From NCBI GenBank assembly GCA_014240065.1, contig JAAZXR010000022.1, positions 1-64,000 of the forward strand: 64,000 bases of DNA, in the 5' to 3' direction. Below are positions 16,873-26,921 of the stretch, one piece after another. The position numbers and the translations under genes were made by a program. Every line of letters starts with the position of its first letter. The stretch's first letter is position 1. Below the pieces are notes generated by a model. It was not told the DNA's origin. It did not search any database and was given only the letters and a program-made list of their open reading frames with translations. The DNA comes from Myxococcales bacterium. Its GTDB lineage: Bacteria; Myxococcota_A; Polyangia; Nannocystales; Nannocystaceae.

Positions 16873-17315
16873 CCCGCCCCCGGCGAGGGGAGCGCTTCGA
16901 TGATCGCGGTGAACTTCGCGCTGCTCTTGACCTCGTCTCCCGCGCGCACGACCCCCTCAAACTTCCCGATTCGTCCCACACGCAGCGCCTCGACCGCGAT
17001 GTCGATCACCTCCCCCGGTCGCACCGGCGCCCGAAACTTCGTCTCTTGGATCCCCATGAAGTAACAGACCTGGGTCTTCGGGTCGAAGTGACCGAGCTGA
17101 TGCGCCAAGATCACGGCGGCTTGCGCCATGGCCTCGACTTGAACGACGCCGGGGAGGATCGGATTCCCCGGGAAGTGACCTTGCAAGATCGGATCGCTGT
17201 TGGACACCATCTTTTGGGCCACGATGCTCGTCTCGCCGACCTCCACGACCCTGTCGATGAACAAGAAGGGGTAACGATGAGGGAGGATCTCCTGGACTTG
17301 AATGGCGTCGAGCAT
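16869..17315 (-). CDS. fabZ: 3-hydroxyacyl-ACP dehydratase FabZ
   Basis: 148 residues, full length. It dehydrates 3-hydroxyacyl-ACP in type II fatty-acid synthesis. Signatures: I-L-P-H-R-Y-P-F-L-F-I-D-R, and the hot-dog-fold active site G-H-F-P-G-N-P-I-L-P-G-V with His47 and Glu61 (V-E-A-M-A-Q). It follows the two ompH genes. In many Gram-negative bacteria fabZ sits between lpxD and lpxA; here neither is adjacent and a lipoprotein gene follows instead. Confidence 0.96.
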   Translation of the reverse strand: MLDAIQVQEILPHRYPFLFIDRVVEVGETSIVAQKMVSNSDPILQGHFPGNPILPGVVQVEAMAQAAVILAHQLGHFDPKTQVCYFMGIQETKFRAPVRPGEVIDIAVEALRVGRIGKFEGVVRAGDEVKSSAKFTAIIEALPSPGAG

Positions 17316-17421
17316 GCGACGTCAGCATAGACGATTTTTCGCGCGGCCGTCCGCTCCCTCAGCGCCGCTCTCGCGGCGCGGCCGCGAGCGCCTGCGTCGC
17401 CTGATTTCGGGGCCGCCGAGG

Positions 17422-17985
17422 TCAGCTCGGGTACTTGGAGTTGTAGAGCCGGATGACCTCACCCGTCAGATCGAGCGACGCCTTCGTGTAGAGCACGGTG
17501 GCCGGATCACGGATGAGCACCAGGTCCACGCCGTGCTTGCCCGCCAGCTCTTTCGCGATCCCCTTGCTGTTGCCGAGCATCTTCTCGAGCAGCTTGGCCT
17601 CTTGACCCGCGAGCTCCTGCTGCAAGGTCATGTACATATTCTGAAGCTCCATGTAGTCGCGCTGGAGCTTTTCTTGGGCGCCCGCCAGCTCTTGGCCGCT
17701 CAGCGACTGCGCCGCCGCCGAATCACTCTCGAGCTTGGTGCGCTTGGCGTCGAGTTTCTTCTGTTTTTTCTTCGTGCTCGACTCGAGTCGACCCCGCGCC
17801 GACTTCCCCTGCTTGGTCTCATTGAGCACGCGCTGCATGTCCACCACGGCGATCTTGCGGATCGCCGGCACCTCCGCCGCGGCCTGATCCACTGGCGCGA
17901 CAGCGGCGACCCCCCCGCCGAGCAGCAGCGAGGTTGCGAGGGTTGCGAGGGACCGTTGGAGTCGTTTAGAGAGCTTCATCTTCAC
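17422..17985 (-). CDS. OmpH/Skp family periplasmic chaperone (second copy)
   Basis: 187 residues with a signal peptide ending near A-A-A-E. The Skp core runs I-A-V-V-D-M-Q-R-V-L-N-E-T-K-Q-G-K, then a long Lys/Glu/Gln coiled coil, and ends in the beta-strand L-V-L-I-R-D-P-A-T-V-L-Y. Skp chaperones hold unfolded outer-membrane proteins on their way to the BAM complex. GTG 17985 overlaps the upstream TAG by one base; ATG 17979 is an equally good start. It is a tandem paralogue of the next gene upstream, with the same layout but clearly diverged sequence. Confidence 0.88.
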   Translation of the reverse strand: MKMKLSKRLQRSLATLATSLLLGGGVAAVAPVDQAAAEVPAIRKIAVVDMQRVLNETKQGKSARGRLESSTKKKQKKLDAKRTKLESDSAAAQSLSGQELAGAQEKLQRDYMELQNMYMTLQQELAGQEAKLLEKMLGNSKGIAKELAGKHGVDLVLIRDPATVLYTKASLDLTGEVIRLYNSKYPS

Positions 17986-18518
17986 TACTTCTTGTCGTAG
18001 GCGACGATCACCCGGTTGGTGATATCGATCTTGGGGTTGGCGTACAGCACGGTCGCGTCGGAGCGCACCAGCACCATCTGGATGTCTTCACTCTTCGCGA
18101 TCTGCTCGGCGACCTTGGAGGTCTTCGAGTAGATCTTCTCGGTGAGCATGGCCTCTTTCTGGCTGAGGTCTTGCGCGTAGCGCTCGTACAGCTCTTGGAG
18201 CTCCGCCTCGCTCCGCATCAGCGACTCTTGGCGCTTCATCAGGTCTGCTTGTGACAAGATGGAGGCCTTGTTGCGCAGGTCCTCGATCTTGCTCTGATGT
18301 TTCTTCGCCCGCTGTTCGAGCTTGGCGTTATTCCGGCTGAACGATTTCTCGAGGTTCTCTCGCGCCTCGCGTCCCTCCCGCGTCTCCATGATGCAGCGCT
18401 GCACATCGACGATCGCGACCTTGTCGAGACGCTCGACTTCAGCGCTGACGTCGTCGCTGACGGCGCTGAGGAGAAATGCGGAGAGCAGCAGCCCTGTTGT
18501 TTTCGCGATCATTCGCAT
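17985..18518 (-). CDS. OmpH/Skp family periplasmic chaperone (first copy)
   Basis: 177 residues from ATG 18518, with an AAGGTG box about 10 nt upstream; ATG 18512 is an alternative. The signal peptide ends near D-V-S-A-E. The mature part has V-A-I-V-D-V-Q-R-C-I-M-E-T-R-E-G-R-E-A-R, a long coiled coil and a terminal strand V-L-V-R-S-D-A-T-V-L-Y, the standard Skp arrangement. It lies 287 bp after bamA, and its leader contains a perfect 13-bp palindrome (18545-18557, TGCCCG-A-CGGGCA). It most likely escorts outer-membrane proteins to BamA. Confidence 0.88.
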   Translation of the reverse strand: MRMIAKTTGLLLSAFLLSAVSDDVSAEVERLDKVAIVDVQRCIMETREGREARENLEKSFSRNNAKLEQRAKKHQSKIEDLRNKASILSQADLMKRQESLMRSEAELQELYERYAQDLSQKEAMLTEKIYSKTSKVAEQIAKSEDIQMVLVRSDATVLYANPKIDITNRVIVAYDKK

Positions 18519-18805
18519 GGAGTGGCGCACCTTATCCGTTGGGGTGCCCGACGGGCAACCTCCGATGACCCGCAAACGACGTCGGCCACGTGGACCTCAT
18601 TCATCACGAAACCCCAAAAAATGCCGGAACCGGTGACGACGCGCGGGCCCCCCCCCTGCCCGCCCACATCGACGGTTGTGTGAGAGCGCGCGCTCGGCGC
18701 CCTCGGGCGTCCTCCGTGAGCCTTCGACCCTGTGGCGACGGCGACCACGGCCCCAACCTGGCGCTTGGATCGCGCGTGTGCGGCGCTGCGTCGACGCGGG
18801 TGGGG

Positions 18806-21478
18806 CTAGAAGCCCGTGCCAACATTGAACTCGAACACCACCGGGTCGTCGCCCCGCGGGTTGAGCAAGGTTGGTTTCTGTCTGTCGAGGGGGAATCCCC
18901 ACTCGAATCGCAGCGGCCCGATCGGCGACTGCCAACGGAAACCGAACCCAAGCGAGGTTCGCAGGTCCCGGAAGCGGAACGCCACGCATGGATCTGCCTT
19001 CGGCCGATTCTCAGGATCGGGATCGCTGCAATACTGCCCCTCCGTGTTAAACGCGTTGCCCGCGTCAAAGAAGACCACCGCCTTAATATTCGCCGGTGGG
19101 ACCAGCATGATCTCGAGCTCGCCGGTCAAGGCCGTCAAGAGGTTGCCTCCCACTTCGTAGGCGAGCTGCGGTGCGGTCGGATCTGGCGATGACAGCACCG
19201 TGATCTTGGGTCCGAGGGTGCGCAGTCTGAAGCCGCGAATCGAGCCTGACCCATACATGCCGCCCGGGAAGTACCGCTCGTAAATCGGCACCCCTCGGGT
19301 CCTCGTGCCGTGGATAAATCCGACCTGGAGTCGCGTCTTAAACACGACCCAGGCGCGGAAGTTTCGCTCCGTCTTGATGACCGGCACGTAGAACCGTGAG
19401 TCGAGGTCGTAGCGATTGTAGCGGTTTTGCGATCCCAACCACGCCGGCGCTATCTGAGCGCGGAGCTGATGGAACATGCCACGCGTGGGGAACAAGAAGT
19501 TGTCTCGAGTGTCGTACACGATCCGAAATGTCGCCGCGGACGTGATCCCGTTGGCGAACAGATTGGAGATCAGCGCCTGCTCCGGGATCGACACCAGCGC
19601 GCCCGGCGAGAAGATACCGCCGGTCCCAGCGAATCCCCCCGGCCCCGCCTGCACGTACTCAAAGTTGTAGCCGGCCCAAAGCACCAGCCGCGGTATGCGA
19701 GGGATCGGGTAACCCCACTGCACTGAGAACCCCGTGCTCTGGCGCGAGAAACTCGGGAACACGTTCGACGTGTTGAACAGGTTGAGGTCGAACTGCCACT
19801 TCGAATCGAGGAAGTAGCGTGTGTAGTAGCGGAAGGTGAACCAGCGGCGGAGGCTCGACAGCTGGGCCACGAGCTGTACGGTCGCGCCGCGACCGAGGAA
19901 GTTGTCGTACTGGATCTGCGCTTGGAGCACGAAGCTCTCGATGGTTGAGAACCCCGCGCCGATCTGGAAGGTGCCGGTGAGCCGCTCGGTCACCTCGACG
20001 TTGATGACGATGCGATTGTCGGAAGAACCCCGCGTCGTGGAGACGATGACGTCGGAGAAGTAACCGAGCCTCATCACGTTGAGCTCCGAGGCCTCCTTCC
20101 CAGACTCCGAATACAACGCGCCCTCACGCAGCAGCACCTCTCGTCGGATCACCTTGTCCGAGGTCTTGTCGTTGCCCAGGATCTCCACGCGCTCAACGTA
20201 GACGAGCGGCCCCTTTTGCACCTCGAAGGTGACGTAGAGCTTGAGGTTGTCTCGATCCTGTCGCGTGTTCGGGACCACGTTCACGTAGGCGTATCCGACG
20301 TCCTTGTAGCGTCGCTCGATCTCTTGTCGCACCCCTTGCAACTTGCTCCACGACACGGTGTCACCCACGCGGGTCACTGGCTTGATCGAACGCGCGAGGA
20401 CATCCTCGCTGAGGAGCTCTTTCTCGCCGCGGGCGACCAGCTCCCGCGCAGAGATCTCACCGAGCGTGTAGGTGGGCCCCTCGTCGACGTGGATCGTGAT
20501 GTGGACGAAGCGGCGGTCCGCGGAGAGCGCGAGCTCGGGATCGCCGAGCTTCGCGTCGAGATACCCGCTGTCCCCGTAGAACGCCTTGATATTGGCGAAG
20601 TCCTGGGCGAGCGCCTCGCGATTGTAGACCCCGCCCGCCTTCTTGGTCACCAGGCTCAGATACCCCCCGACGCGCGTGAGCATCACCTTGGCGATCTCCC
20701 GGTCTTTGAACGCCCGGTTCCCGACGAACGTCACCCCGCGCACGACGACCTCTGAGGCCTCCTCCACGAGCAGCACCACGTCCACTTTTCCGGGCTCGGT
20801 CTCTACCGGGCGGACGGCGTAGCTCACCTCGGCGAGGAAGAAGCCCTCGGCGGTGTAGAGTTGTTTCACTTTCTCGACGTTGGCCTTCACCTTGCCGAGC
20901 TCGAGCACCTCATTCTTCGCGAGATCGAGGACCTCATTGATCTTGTCGAGCTTTACGCTGGTGTTTCCGTCGACGATGATCTTGCGAATGCTCGGGCGCT
21001 CCGACACCTGAAAGGTCAGGCGGACCCCGTCGTTGACGACCTCCGCGGCCACCGAGACGTCCTCGAAGTAGCCCAGCGCCCACAGACGCCGCAGGTCCGA
21101 GGCGAGGGTCCGCGCCGAGACCTGGCCGCCGACCTTGGTTGAGATCTCCAACAGCATCGCCTCGGACTCCACCCGGCGGTTCCCCTTGAACGAGATCCCT
21201 ACGATGTCCCGCCCGTAGACGTCGACCGGGACGTCTTGCAAGGCCGCGAGGTCGAACATTGCGTCGGCGCCGGGAAGCTGCGCCCCCCAACCTTCGAGCG
21301 CGCGCCCGCTCACGCCTGCGCCTCGCGCCTCGCCTATCGATCCGAACAGCGCCGCGCACAAAAGCAGCAGCCCCACGAGCTGCACTCGTCCCGACAGACC
21401 CGCCCGCGCGCGCGCGGGACAAGACCTGCGGGCACCCAGAGCAGCGTCCGCGCCCGTGGCCTCGTCAGCCAGGTCCAC
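18806..21478 (-). CDS. bamA: Outer membrane protein assembly factor BamA
   Basis: 890 residues. A basic N-terminal extension and a hydrophobic segment (about 32-46) form the export signal. Five POTRA repeats follow (about 85-430), with [27 protein letters not shown] and V-E-I-L-G-N-D-K-T strands. The C-terminal half is a 16-strand barrel with the conserved G-S-I-R-G-F motif of loop 6 and a terminal aromatic (F-N-V-G-T-G-F). BamA inserts beta-barrel proteins into the outer membrane. The start overlaps the lolD stop by 14 nt. The order lolD-bamA-ompH-ompH-fabZ is a coherent outer-membrane biogenesis unit. Confidence 0.96.
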   Translation of the reverse strand: MDLADEATGADAALGARRSCPARARAGLSGRVQLVGLLLLCAALFGSIGEARGAGVSGRALEGWGAQLPGADAMFDLAALQDVPVDVYGRDIVGISFKGNRRVESEAMLLEISTKVGGQVSARTLASDLRRLWALGYFEDVSVAAEVVNDGVRLTFQVSERPSIRKIIVDGNTSVKLDKINEVLDLAKNEVLELGKVKANVEKVKQLYTAEGFFLAEVSYAVRPVETEPGKVDVVLLVEEASEVVVRGVTFVGNRAFKDREIAKVMLTRVGGYLSLVTKKAGGVYNREALAQDFANIKAFYGDSGYLDAKLGDPELALSADRRFVHITIHVDEGPTYTLGEISARELVARGEKELLSEDVLARSIKPVTRVGDTVSWSKLQGVRQEIERRYKDVGYAYVNVVPNTRQDRDNLKLYVTFEVQKGPLVYVERVEILGNDKTSDKVIRREVLLREGALYSESGKEASELNVMRLGYFSDVIVSTTRGSSDNRIVINVEVTERLTGTFQIGAGFSTIESFVLQAQIQYDNFLGRGATVQLVAQLSSLRRWFTFRYYTRYFLDSKWQFDLNLFNTSNVFPSFSRQSTGFSVQWGYPIPRIPRLVLWAGYNFEYVQAGPGGFAGTGGIFSPGALVSIPEQALISNLFANGITSAATFRIVYDTRDNFLFPTRGMFHQLRAQIAPAWLGSQNRYNRYDLDSRFYVPVIKTERNFRAWVVFKTRLQVGFIHGTRTRGVPIYERYFPGGMYGSGSIRGFRLRTLGPKITVLSSPDPTAPQLAYEVGGNLLTALTGELEIMLVPPANIKAVVFFDAGNAFNTEGQYCSDPDPENRPKADPCVAFRFRDLRTSLGFGFRWQSPIGPLRFEWGFPLDRQKPTLLNPRGDDPVVFEFNVGTGF

Positions 21479-22241
21479 GTGCCTCCGACGACGCCGCGAG
21501 AGACACGTCCCCCGCGGACGAGATGCGACCGTCTGCCATCCGCACGCACCGAGGCATCTGCGCCGCCAGCTCCATGTTGTGGGTGACGATGAGCACCGTC
21601 AGCCCGCGCGCCTCGTTGAGCCGAAACAACAGCTCGTGCACCTCCCGGCTGGTTTTGGTGTCGAGGTTCCCGGTGGGCTCGTCCGCCAACAGCATCTTCG
21701 GCTCCATCACCAGCGCACGCGCGATCGCGACGCGCTGCTGTTCACCTCCGGAGAGCTCGCCTGGTCGATGGCGCAGGCGATGGTCCATACCCACCGAAGC
21801 GAGCATCTCCTCCGCGCTCGCTCTCGCTTCCCGCCGCGGACGGCGCGCGATAAGAGCGGGCATCATCACGTTCTCAAGCGCGCTGAAATCCGGCAGCAGA
21901 TGATGAAACTGAAAGACGAAGCCGATGGTTTGGTTGCGGAACGCCGCCAGGTCCACCGGCGACAGCCCGGTCACGTCCATCCCCTCAAACCGGATGGCCC
22001 CGCGCGTCGGCAGGTCGAGCGTCCCGAGGCAGTGCAAGAAGGTGGATTTTCCGGCCCCCGAGGCCCCGATGATCGTGACCATCTCCCCCGCTCTGATCGT
22101 CAAGTCGACGTCCTGAAGCACGGGCAAGACGCGCTGACCGATCTCGAATTCCTTGCACACGCCCTCGACCTCTACGAGGATGGGACGCGCGTCGCTAGGC
22201 GCCGGCGGCATCGCGGCAGTGGATTCGGTGTCGGCAGTCAT
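21465..22241 (-). CDS. lolD: Lipoprotein-releasing ABC transporter ATPase LolD
   Basis: 258 residues with an about 20-residue Ala/Pro-rich leader before the ATPase. Walker A is G-A-S-G-A-G-K-S-T, the signature is [15 protein letters not shown], Walker B is [11 protein letters not shown], and the switch is V-T-H-N. These match the MacB/LolD subfamily. Together with the permease encoded 105 bp upstream it should extract lipoproteins from the inner membrane. The rich set of lipoproteins in this window makes this a physiologically central system. Confidence 0.93.
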   Translation of the reverse strand: MTADTESTAAMPPAPSDARPILVEVEGVCKEFEIGQRVLPVLQDVDLTIRAGEMVTIIGASGAGKSTFLHCLGTLDLPTRGAIRFEGMDVTGLSPVDLAAFRNQTIGFVFQFHHLLPDFSALENVMMPALIARRPRREARASAEEMLASVGMDHRLRHRPGELSGGEQQRVAIARALVMEPKMLLADEPTGNLDTKTSREVHELLFRLNEARGLTVLIVTHNMELAAQMPRCVRMADGRISSAGDVSLAASSEARGPG

Positions 22242-22346
22242 GGAAAAGGGGTTTCGCGGACCCTAGAACCCGGCAAAACCGCTGTCAACGCTGTCAGAGT
22301 CGCCACGACGCTCTCATCCGCCGGGGCGGCATTGGCGCAGCCCTGT

Positions 22347-24251
22347 CTAGTCAGCCAGCCTGAGCGTGTCCACGGGGCGCATGCGAGCGGCGATCCTCGC
22401 CGGGTAAAGCGTGAACAGCCATACCACGACGAGGACGCTCGCGCCGACCAAGGCGACCTCGTCCCAATGCACTTCCACGGGCACCTCATGCATATAGTAA
22501 ATCGCTTCGAACGGCAGGCCAAAGCGAGCCAGCGCCCAGCATATCAACAGGCCGATCCCGATCCCGGACGCCCCTCCCAAGACGCCGACGCACAGCCCCT
22601 CTGCCCAGAAGATGAGCTGGATGCTCCGGTCGGAGGCCCCCATCGCCTTCATAATAGCGATCTCCTCGTAGCGTTCGAGGACGCTCATGAGGTTGCTGGT
22701 CAAAATTCCGAAGGCGGAGACGAGGACCACGAAGCTGAGGGCAACGAACATCGCGATCTTCTCGAGGTACATCGCGGCGAACAGGTTGCGGTTCAGGTCC
22801 TCCCACGTTCGAACCTCCAGGTCCTCGCGCTCGAGCGCCTCGATGGCCGCGAGGATCTGCGCCTCCCCGGCGTCGAGCGCGTCCACGTTGGCGAGTCGAA
22901 TCTCGATCCCCGAGACCCGTGGTCCGATCCGCAAGAAGGCCTGCACGGTGTCGAGAGGCGCATAGATGAGCTTCTTGTCGTACTCGTACATCTTCGAAAA
23001 AAAGATGCCACCGACGGCCACCTTGAGCACCCCGGGCACCCGCCCCCCGGGGGTCATGCGACCGACCGGCGTGATCAGCTGGGCCTCGGATCCGACGTTT
23101 AGGCCAAGCTCGAGGGCGAGCTCTTTTCCCACCAAGATAGGATCGAGGATGGCCTCCTTTGACCCCGCCGCGGCTCCCGCGGCCTCCCGGGCCGCCATGA
23201 CGTCCGGCGCCTGCGACGGGATTTCTCGTGCCCCCTCCGCGCGCGGCCTCGAATCGGAGAGCCCCAACGTCTCCACCGGATCCTCCCATCCCTCACCTTC
23301 GTCCTCGAGCGCGGCGAGCGTCGCCTCGATTCGCTGGCGCGCCTGGACCCGCGGCGTCGCGGGGTCCTCTCGCGCCGCGTCGTCCGCCGAGGGCGCCGGA
23401 TCAACCTCGCCCTCTCCGGTCACGGGCTCGCCGGTCGACGGCGGCGGCTCGGCCTCCTCACCTCCGATCACCGCGGCGCTCCCCTGCACCTGCGCGCGGC
23501 CGGTCCCTGCCGCGTCACGCGGCGGCTCGTCCACCGACAGACCCGACAGGGAGGTCGGGCCGAATCGAGCGGACGGGCGCGGGATACTCGCGGGGTCCAA
23601 CAACGCGCTGTAGCTCCCCTCGTCCATGATGTCCTCGATCCGCGAGGCCTTCGCGAACAGCGACGGCTCGATGCCACGCAAGATCGCGCCGTCGCGATCG
23701 ATGCCGCTGAGAATCATGACCTCCCCCTCGACGAAGGGGCTCACCCCCACGAGCCCATCCAAGCCGCTCAGCGCGTCCACGATCTCCGCGTAGTCCGCCA
23801 AGTGTCGGCCGTCTTTTCCCTCGATCAGCAGGTGCGCCTTTTGGTCGAGAATCTGCTCGCGGAGCCTGCTCATCAGCCCGCTCATGAGCGACGGCACGAC
23901 CACGAGTGACATGGATCCGAGCAACACCGCGTAGATGACGATCGTGGAGAGGATTGAGAAGAAGCGCGCGAAGATCGCGAAGATCAGCGCGAGCGCCCCG
24001 AGCACCACGCTCAAGAACGCGAAGGTTGAAAAGCCCCGCTGCAAGGCCGTCGAGCCGTCGTCCATGGCGAGCGCGACGTCCACGGGGCTCGCCGCCTCGA
24101 GCCCAAACTCCGCGTAAAGACCGAGGCAGATCCCGACGACGACCGTGTACAGCGACGCCCACGTGAGCCGCTTCACCCACGGCGCGGCGTGATCTGCACG
24201 CAGGTGCCTCCACGCGACACGTCCCTCGAGCGCCACCGTGCCACTCAGCAC
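22347..24251 (-). CDS. LolC/LolE-type lipoprotein-releasing permease with extra N-terminal helices and an acidic insertion
   Basis: 634 residues from GTG 24251, just after the prfB stop. Canonical parts: first helix with the F-F-S-I-L-S-T-I-V-I-Y start (about 96-122), a periplasmic core with G-I-E-P-S and L-V-G-K-E-L-A-L-E-L-G-L-N-V-G, and the three C-terminal helices with A-I-M-K-A-M-G-A-S-D-R-S-I. Unusual parts: about 95 extra N-terminal residues with two more membrane segments (about 31-52, 75-95), and a Pro/Glu/Asp-rich low-complexity insertion of about 150 residues (about 220-368) inside the periplasmic domain. GTG 24236 is another possible start. It pairs with LolD; no second LolC/E gene is nearby. 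Confidence 0.88.
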   Translation of the reverse strand: MLSGTVALEGRVAWRHLRADHAAPWVKRLTWASLYTVVVGICLGLYAEFGLEAASPVDVALAMDDGSTALQRGFSTFAFLSVVLGALALIFAIFARFFSILSTIVIYAVLLGSMSLVVVPSLMSGLMSRLREQILDQKAHLLIEGKDGRHLADYAEIVDALSGLDGLVGVSPFVEGEVMILSGIDRDGAILRGIEPSLFAKASRIEDIMDEGSYSALLDPASIPRPSARFGPTSLSGLSVDEPPRDAAGTGRAQVQGSAAVIGGEEAEPPPSTGEPVTGEGEVDPAPSADDAAREDPATPRVQARQRIEATLAALEDEGEGWEDPVETLGLSDSRPRAEGAREIPSQAPDVMAAREAAGAAAGSKEAILDPILVGKELALELGLNVGSEAQLITPVGRMTPGGRVPGVLKVAVGGIFFSKMYEYDKKLIYAPLDTVQAFLRIGPRVSGIEIRLANVDALDAGEAQILAAIEALEREDLEVRTWEDLNRNLFAAMYLEKIAMFVALSFVVLVSAFGILTSNLMSVLERYEEIAIMKAMGASDRSIQLIFWAEGLCVGVLGGASGIGIGLLICWALARFGLPFEAIYYMHEVPVEVHWDEVALVGASVLVVVWLFTLYPARIAARMRPVDTLRLAD

Positions 24252-24252
24252 C

Positions 24253-25399
24253 TCAGCGATCCGTCCCCTCGTGGCCTTGCTTGAGCAAGAACGCCTCCAT
24301 AAACGCGTCGAGGTCGCCGTCGAGCACCGCGTCCACATTCGACACCTTCAGCTCGGTGCGCAGGTCTGTGACCTGGCGATAAGGATGGATCACATACGAC
24401 CGGATCTGGCTCCCCCACTCGATGCTCTTCTTGTCGCCCTCGAGCGCGTTGATCTCCTCTTGCCGCCGCTGCTGTTCTCGCTCCCAAAGCTTCGCCTTTA
24501 ACATCCGCATGGCGGTCGCCATATTCTTGTGCTGCGACCGCTCCATTTGACACGCGACCACGATCCCCGAGGGGAGATGGGTCAAGCGCACCGCCGACTC
24601 AGTCTTGTTGACGTGCTGTCCGCCGGCTCCCGAGGCCCGATACTTGTCGACCCGCAGATCGGACTCAACGACCTCGATGTCGAGGTTCTCGTCGCCAATA
24701 TCCGGCAGCACCATCACGCTGCTGAAGCTGGTCTGACGCCGGGCCTGAGAATCAAATGGGGAGATGCGCACGAGCCGATGCACCCCTATTTCGGAGCGGA
24801 GCCAGCCGTAGGCGTACTCACCTTCCACCGAGAGATCCGCCCCTCGAATGCCGGCTTGATCGCCCTCTTGGACGTCGATGACGCGCACCTCAAACCCCTT
24901 GCGCTCGCCCCACCGCTGGAACATCCGCAGCATCATCTCCGCCCAGTCTTGGCTGTCCACCCCGCCCGCGCCGGCGTTGATAGAGAGCAGCGCCGAGGCG
25001 CTGTCGTGCTCTCCTGCGAGCATGCGCCGGAACTCGAGGTGCTCGACTTTTTTGTCGGCCTCCCCGAGGGTCTGCCACGCCTCCGCCGCGCTCTCCTCGT
25101 CCGACGCTTCGCGCGCGAGCTCGTAGAGGGCGATCGCGTCGTCGAGCACGAGCCCGGCCTCGTCGATCCGTTCGAGGAGTTTTTTCAGGGTGTTTTGTTC
25201 ACGCAGCACCACCTGCGCCGCGTCGCCGTCGCCCCAAAACTCAGGGTCCGCCGTCTGGGCGTCGAGCTCTTCGAGTCGCTCTACCTTGCCCGGGTAGTCA
25301 AAGATACCTCCGTAACTCACCAAGACGGTCTGTCAAAGACCGGGTGCGCTCGACCATCTTGTTGTGTTCGGGTGCCTCTGGATGGATGGGTTCGGACAT
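24253..25399 (-). CDS. prfB: Peptide chain release factor 2, expressed by +1 programmed frameshift
   Basis: The 33-codon zero frame starts at ATG 25399 and ends R-R-Y-L at an in-frame TGA (25300-25298). Slippage of the last CTT by one base continues into D-Y-P-G-K-V-E-R-L-E-E-L, the standard RF2 sequence, giving about 381 residues. The long frame has the RF2 specificity tripeptide S-P-F, the catalytic G-G-Q (G-A-G-G-Q-H-V-N-K) and typical flanks. The product releases peptides at UGA and UAA. Because the shift needs a stalled UGA, RF2 regulates its own synthesis, as established in E. coli. It is followed after 1 nt by the LolC/E-type gene and preceded by purF (75 nt). Confidence 0.96.
25298..25310 (-). 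promoter_or_regulatory. prfB programmed frameshift site
   Basis: On the minus strand the bases are CGGAGG-TAT-CTT-TGA-C. The slippery CTT followed by UGA-C, with a Shine-Dalgarno-like GGAGG three bases upstream, is the classical RF2 recoding signal. Base 25300 is skipped. Confidence 0.92.
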
Positions 25400-25474
25400 G
25401 ATTGGGCAATCGATGGGTCGGACAAGACGAGCAAGGCGTCACCGTTCATCGTCTGGGCACAGGCTAGTGCAGCG

Positions 25475-26863
25475 CTAGACTTCAATCAAGCGGAGTTGTC
25501 GCCGGGACGCTGGCGGCTCGAAAGCGACCGGGTAGTCGTTGGTGAAGCACGCGGTGCAAAACCCGATCTCGCGGTCCTCCTTGACCGCGCTCAGCAGACC
25601 CTCCGGCGAGAGATAGCTGAGGGAGTCCGCGGTGATGTAGCGCTGCACCTCCTCCACCGAGTGTGTCGAGGCGATCAACTCGGAACGCGTCGGGGTGTCG
25701 ATCCCGTAGAAGCACGGGCCCGTCACCGGCGGCGACGAGATGCGCACGTGGACCTCCTTCGCTCCTGCCTCGCGGATCATCTTCACGATCTTGCGCGAGG
25801 TCGTGCCCCGAACAATGGAGTCATCCACGACCACCACCCGCTTCCCACGGAGCAGCTCTGGCACGGCGTTCAGTTTGAGCCGCACACCGAAGTGACGGAT
25901 CGAGTCCTTGGGCTCGATGAAGGTCCTCCCCACGTAGTGGTTTCGGATCAGCCCCATCTCGAATGGGATCCCCGCCTCCTTCGCGTATCCCATCGCCGCG
26001 ACAACTCCGGAGTCGGGCACGGGGATGACCACGTCCCCCTCCACCGGCCGCTCCTTCGCCAACTGCCGGCCCATGCGGACACGCGCCTCGTAGACGGAGA
26101 TGTCGTCGAGCACGCTGTCAGGGCGCGCGAAGTAGACCTGCTCGAACACGCACCGCGCCGGCTTCGCGGTCGGCAGCCGATGGGATGTGATCCCCTCCCG
26201 GTTGACAACGATCACCTCGCCAGGCTCGACGTCACGAATCTTCTCGGCGCCGATCAGGTCGAAGGCGCAGCTCTCCGACGCCACCACCACGCTGTCAGGA
26301 CTGTCAGTGACTCGCCCGATCATCAGCGGGCGGAAACCATGAGGGTCGCGCGCGGCGATCAGCTCGTCGCCCGATATCATCACCAAGCTGTAGGCGCCCC
26401 TGACACGGGTCAGCGCCGCCGCCAGACGGTCCACGAAGGCGCCGGAATCGTGACGCGCGATCAACTGCAAGACCACTTCGGTGTCCGAATTGGTCGAGAA
26501 TATCGACCCTGCCTCCTCCAGCTCGTCACGGAGTTTCTCGGCGTTGACCAGGTTTCCATTGTGGGCGATCCCCATGGAGCCCTTGCGGTACTCTACGGTC
26601 AACGGCTGGATATTCTTCGGGAGAGAGCCGCCGGCGGTCGTGTACCTGACGTGACCGATGGCCATGCTCCCCGGCAGCCGACCGAGTCGCTCTCTGTCGA
26701 ATGAGTCCGCGACGAGCCCCATCCGGCGGACGGCGTGGAGCATGCCCTCGTCGGCCGAGACGACGCCAGCGGACTCCTGCCCGCGATGTTGCAACGCATG
26801 GAGACCGAGGTAGGCGAGATTCGCCGCCTCTTTGTGATTGTAAATGCCGACGACGCCGCACAT
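25475..26863 (-). CDS. purF: Amidophosphoribosyltransferase PurF
   Basis: 462 residues. First step of purine synthesis: PRPP plus glutamine to phosphoribosylamine. I set the start at ATG 26863, because the next residue is the N-terminal nucleophile Cys (C-G-V-V-G-I-Y), which must be exposed after Met removal. The glutaminase domain shows [10 protein letters not shown] and G-I-A-H-N-G-N-L, and the PRPP loop is [13 protein letters not shown]. Cysteines at P-A-R-C-V-F, G-P-C-F-Y-G and C-T-A-C match the [4Fe-4S] ligand set of Bacillus-type enzymes. No propeptide is needed. It follows purC by 58 bp. Confidence 0.96.
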   Translation of the reverse strand: MCGVVGIYNHKEAANLAYLGLHALQHRGQESAGVVSADEGMLHAVRRMGLVADSFDRERLGRLPGSMAIGHVRYTTAGGSLPKNIQPLTVEYRKGSMGIAHNGNLVNAEKLRDELEEAGSIFSTNSDTEVVLQLIARHDSGAFVDRLAAALTRVRGAYSLVMISGDELIAARDPHGFRPLMIGRVTDSPDSVVVASESCAFDLIGAEKIRDVEPGEVIVVNREGITSHRLPTAKPARCVFEQVYFARPDSVLDDISVYEARVRMGRQLAKERPVEGDVVIPVPDSGVVAAMGYAKEAGIPFEMGLIRNHYVGRTFIEPKDSIRHFGVRLKLNAVPELLRGKRVVVVDDSIVRGTTSRKIVKMIREAGAKEVHVRISSPPVTGPCFYGIDTPTRSELIASTHSVEEVQRYITADSLSYLSPEGLLSAVKEDREIGFCTACFTNDYPVAFEPPASRRQLRLIEV

Positions 26864-26921
26864 TTGGGAGCCGCTTACCACATTCGCGGCACGCTGGCAT
26901 CGCCAAAGTGCAAGGCCTCCC

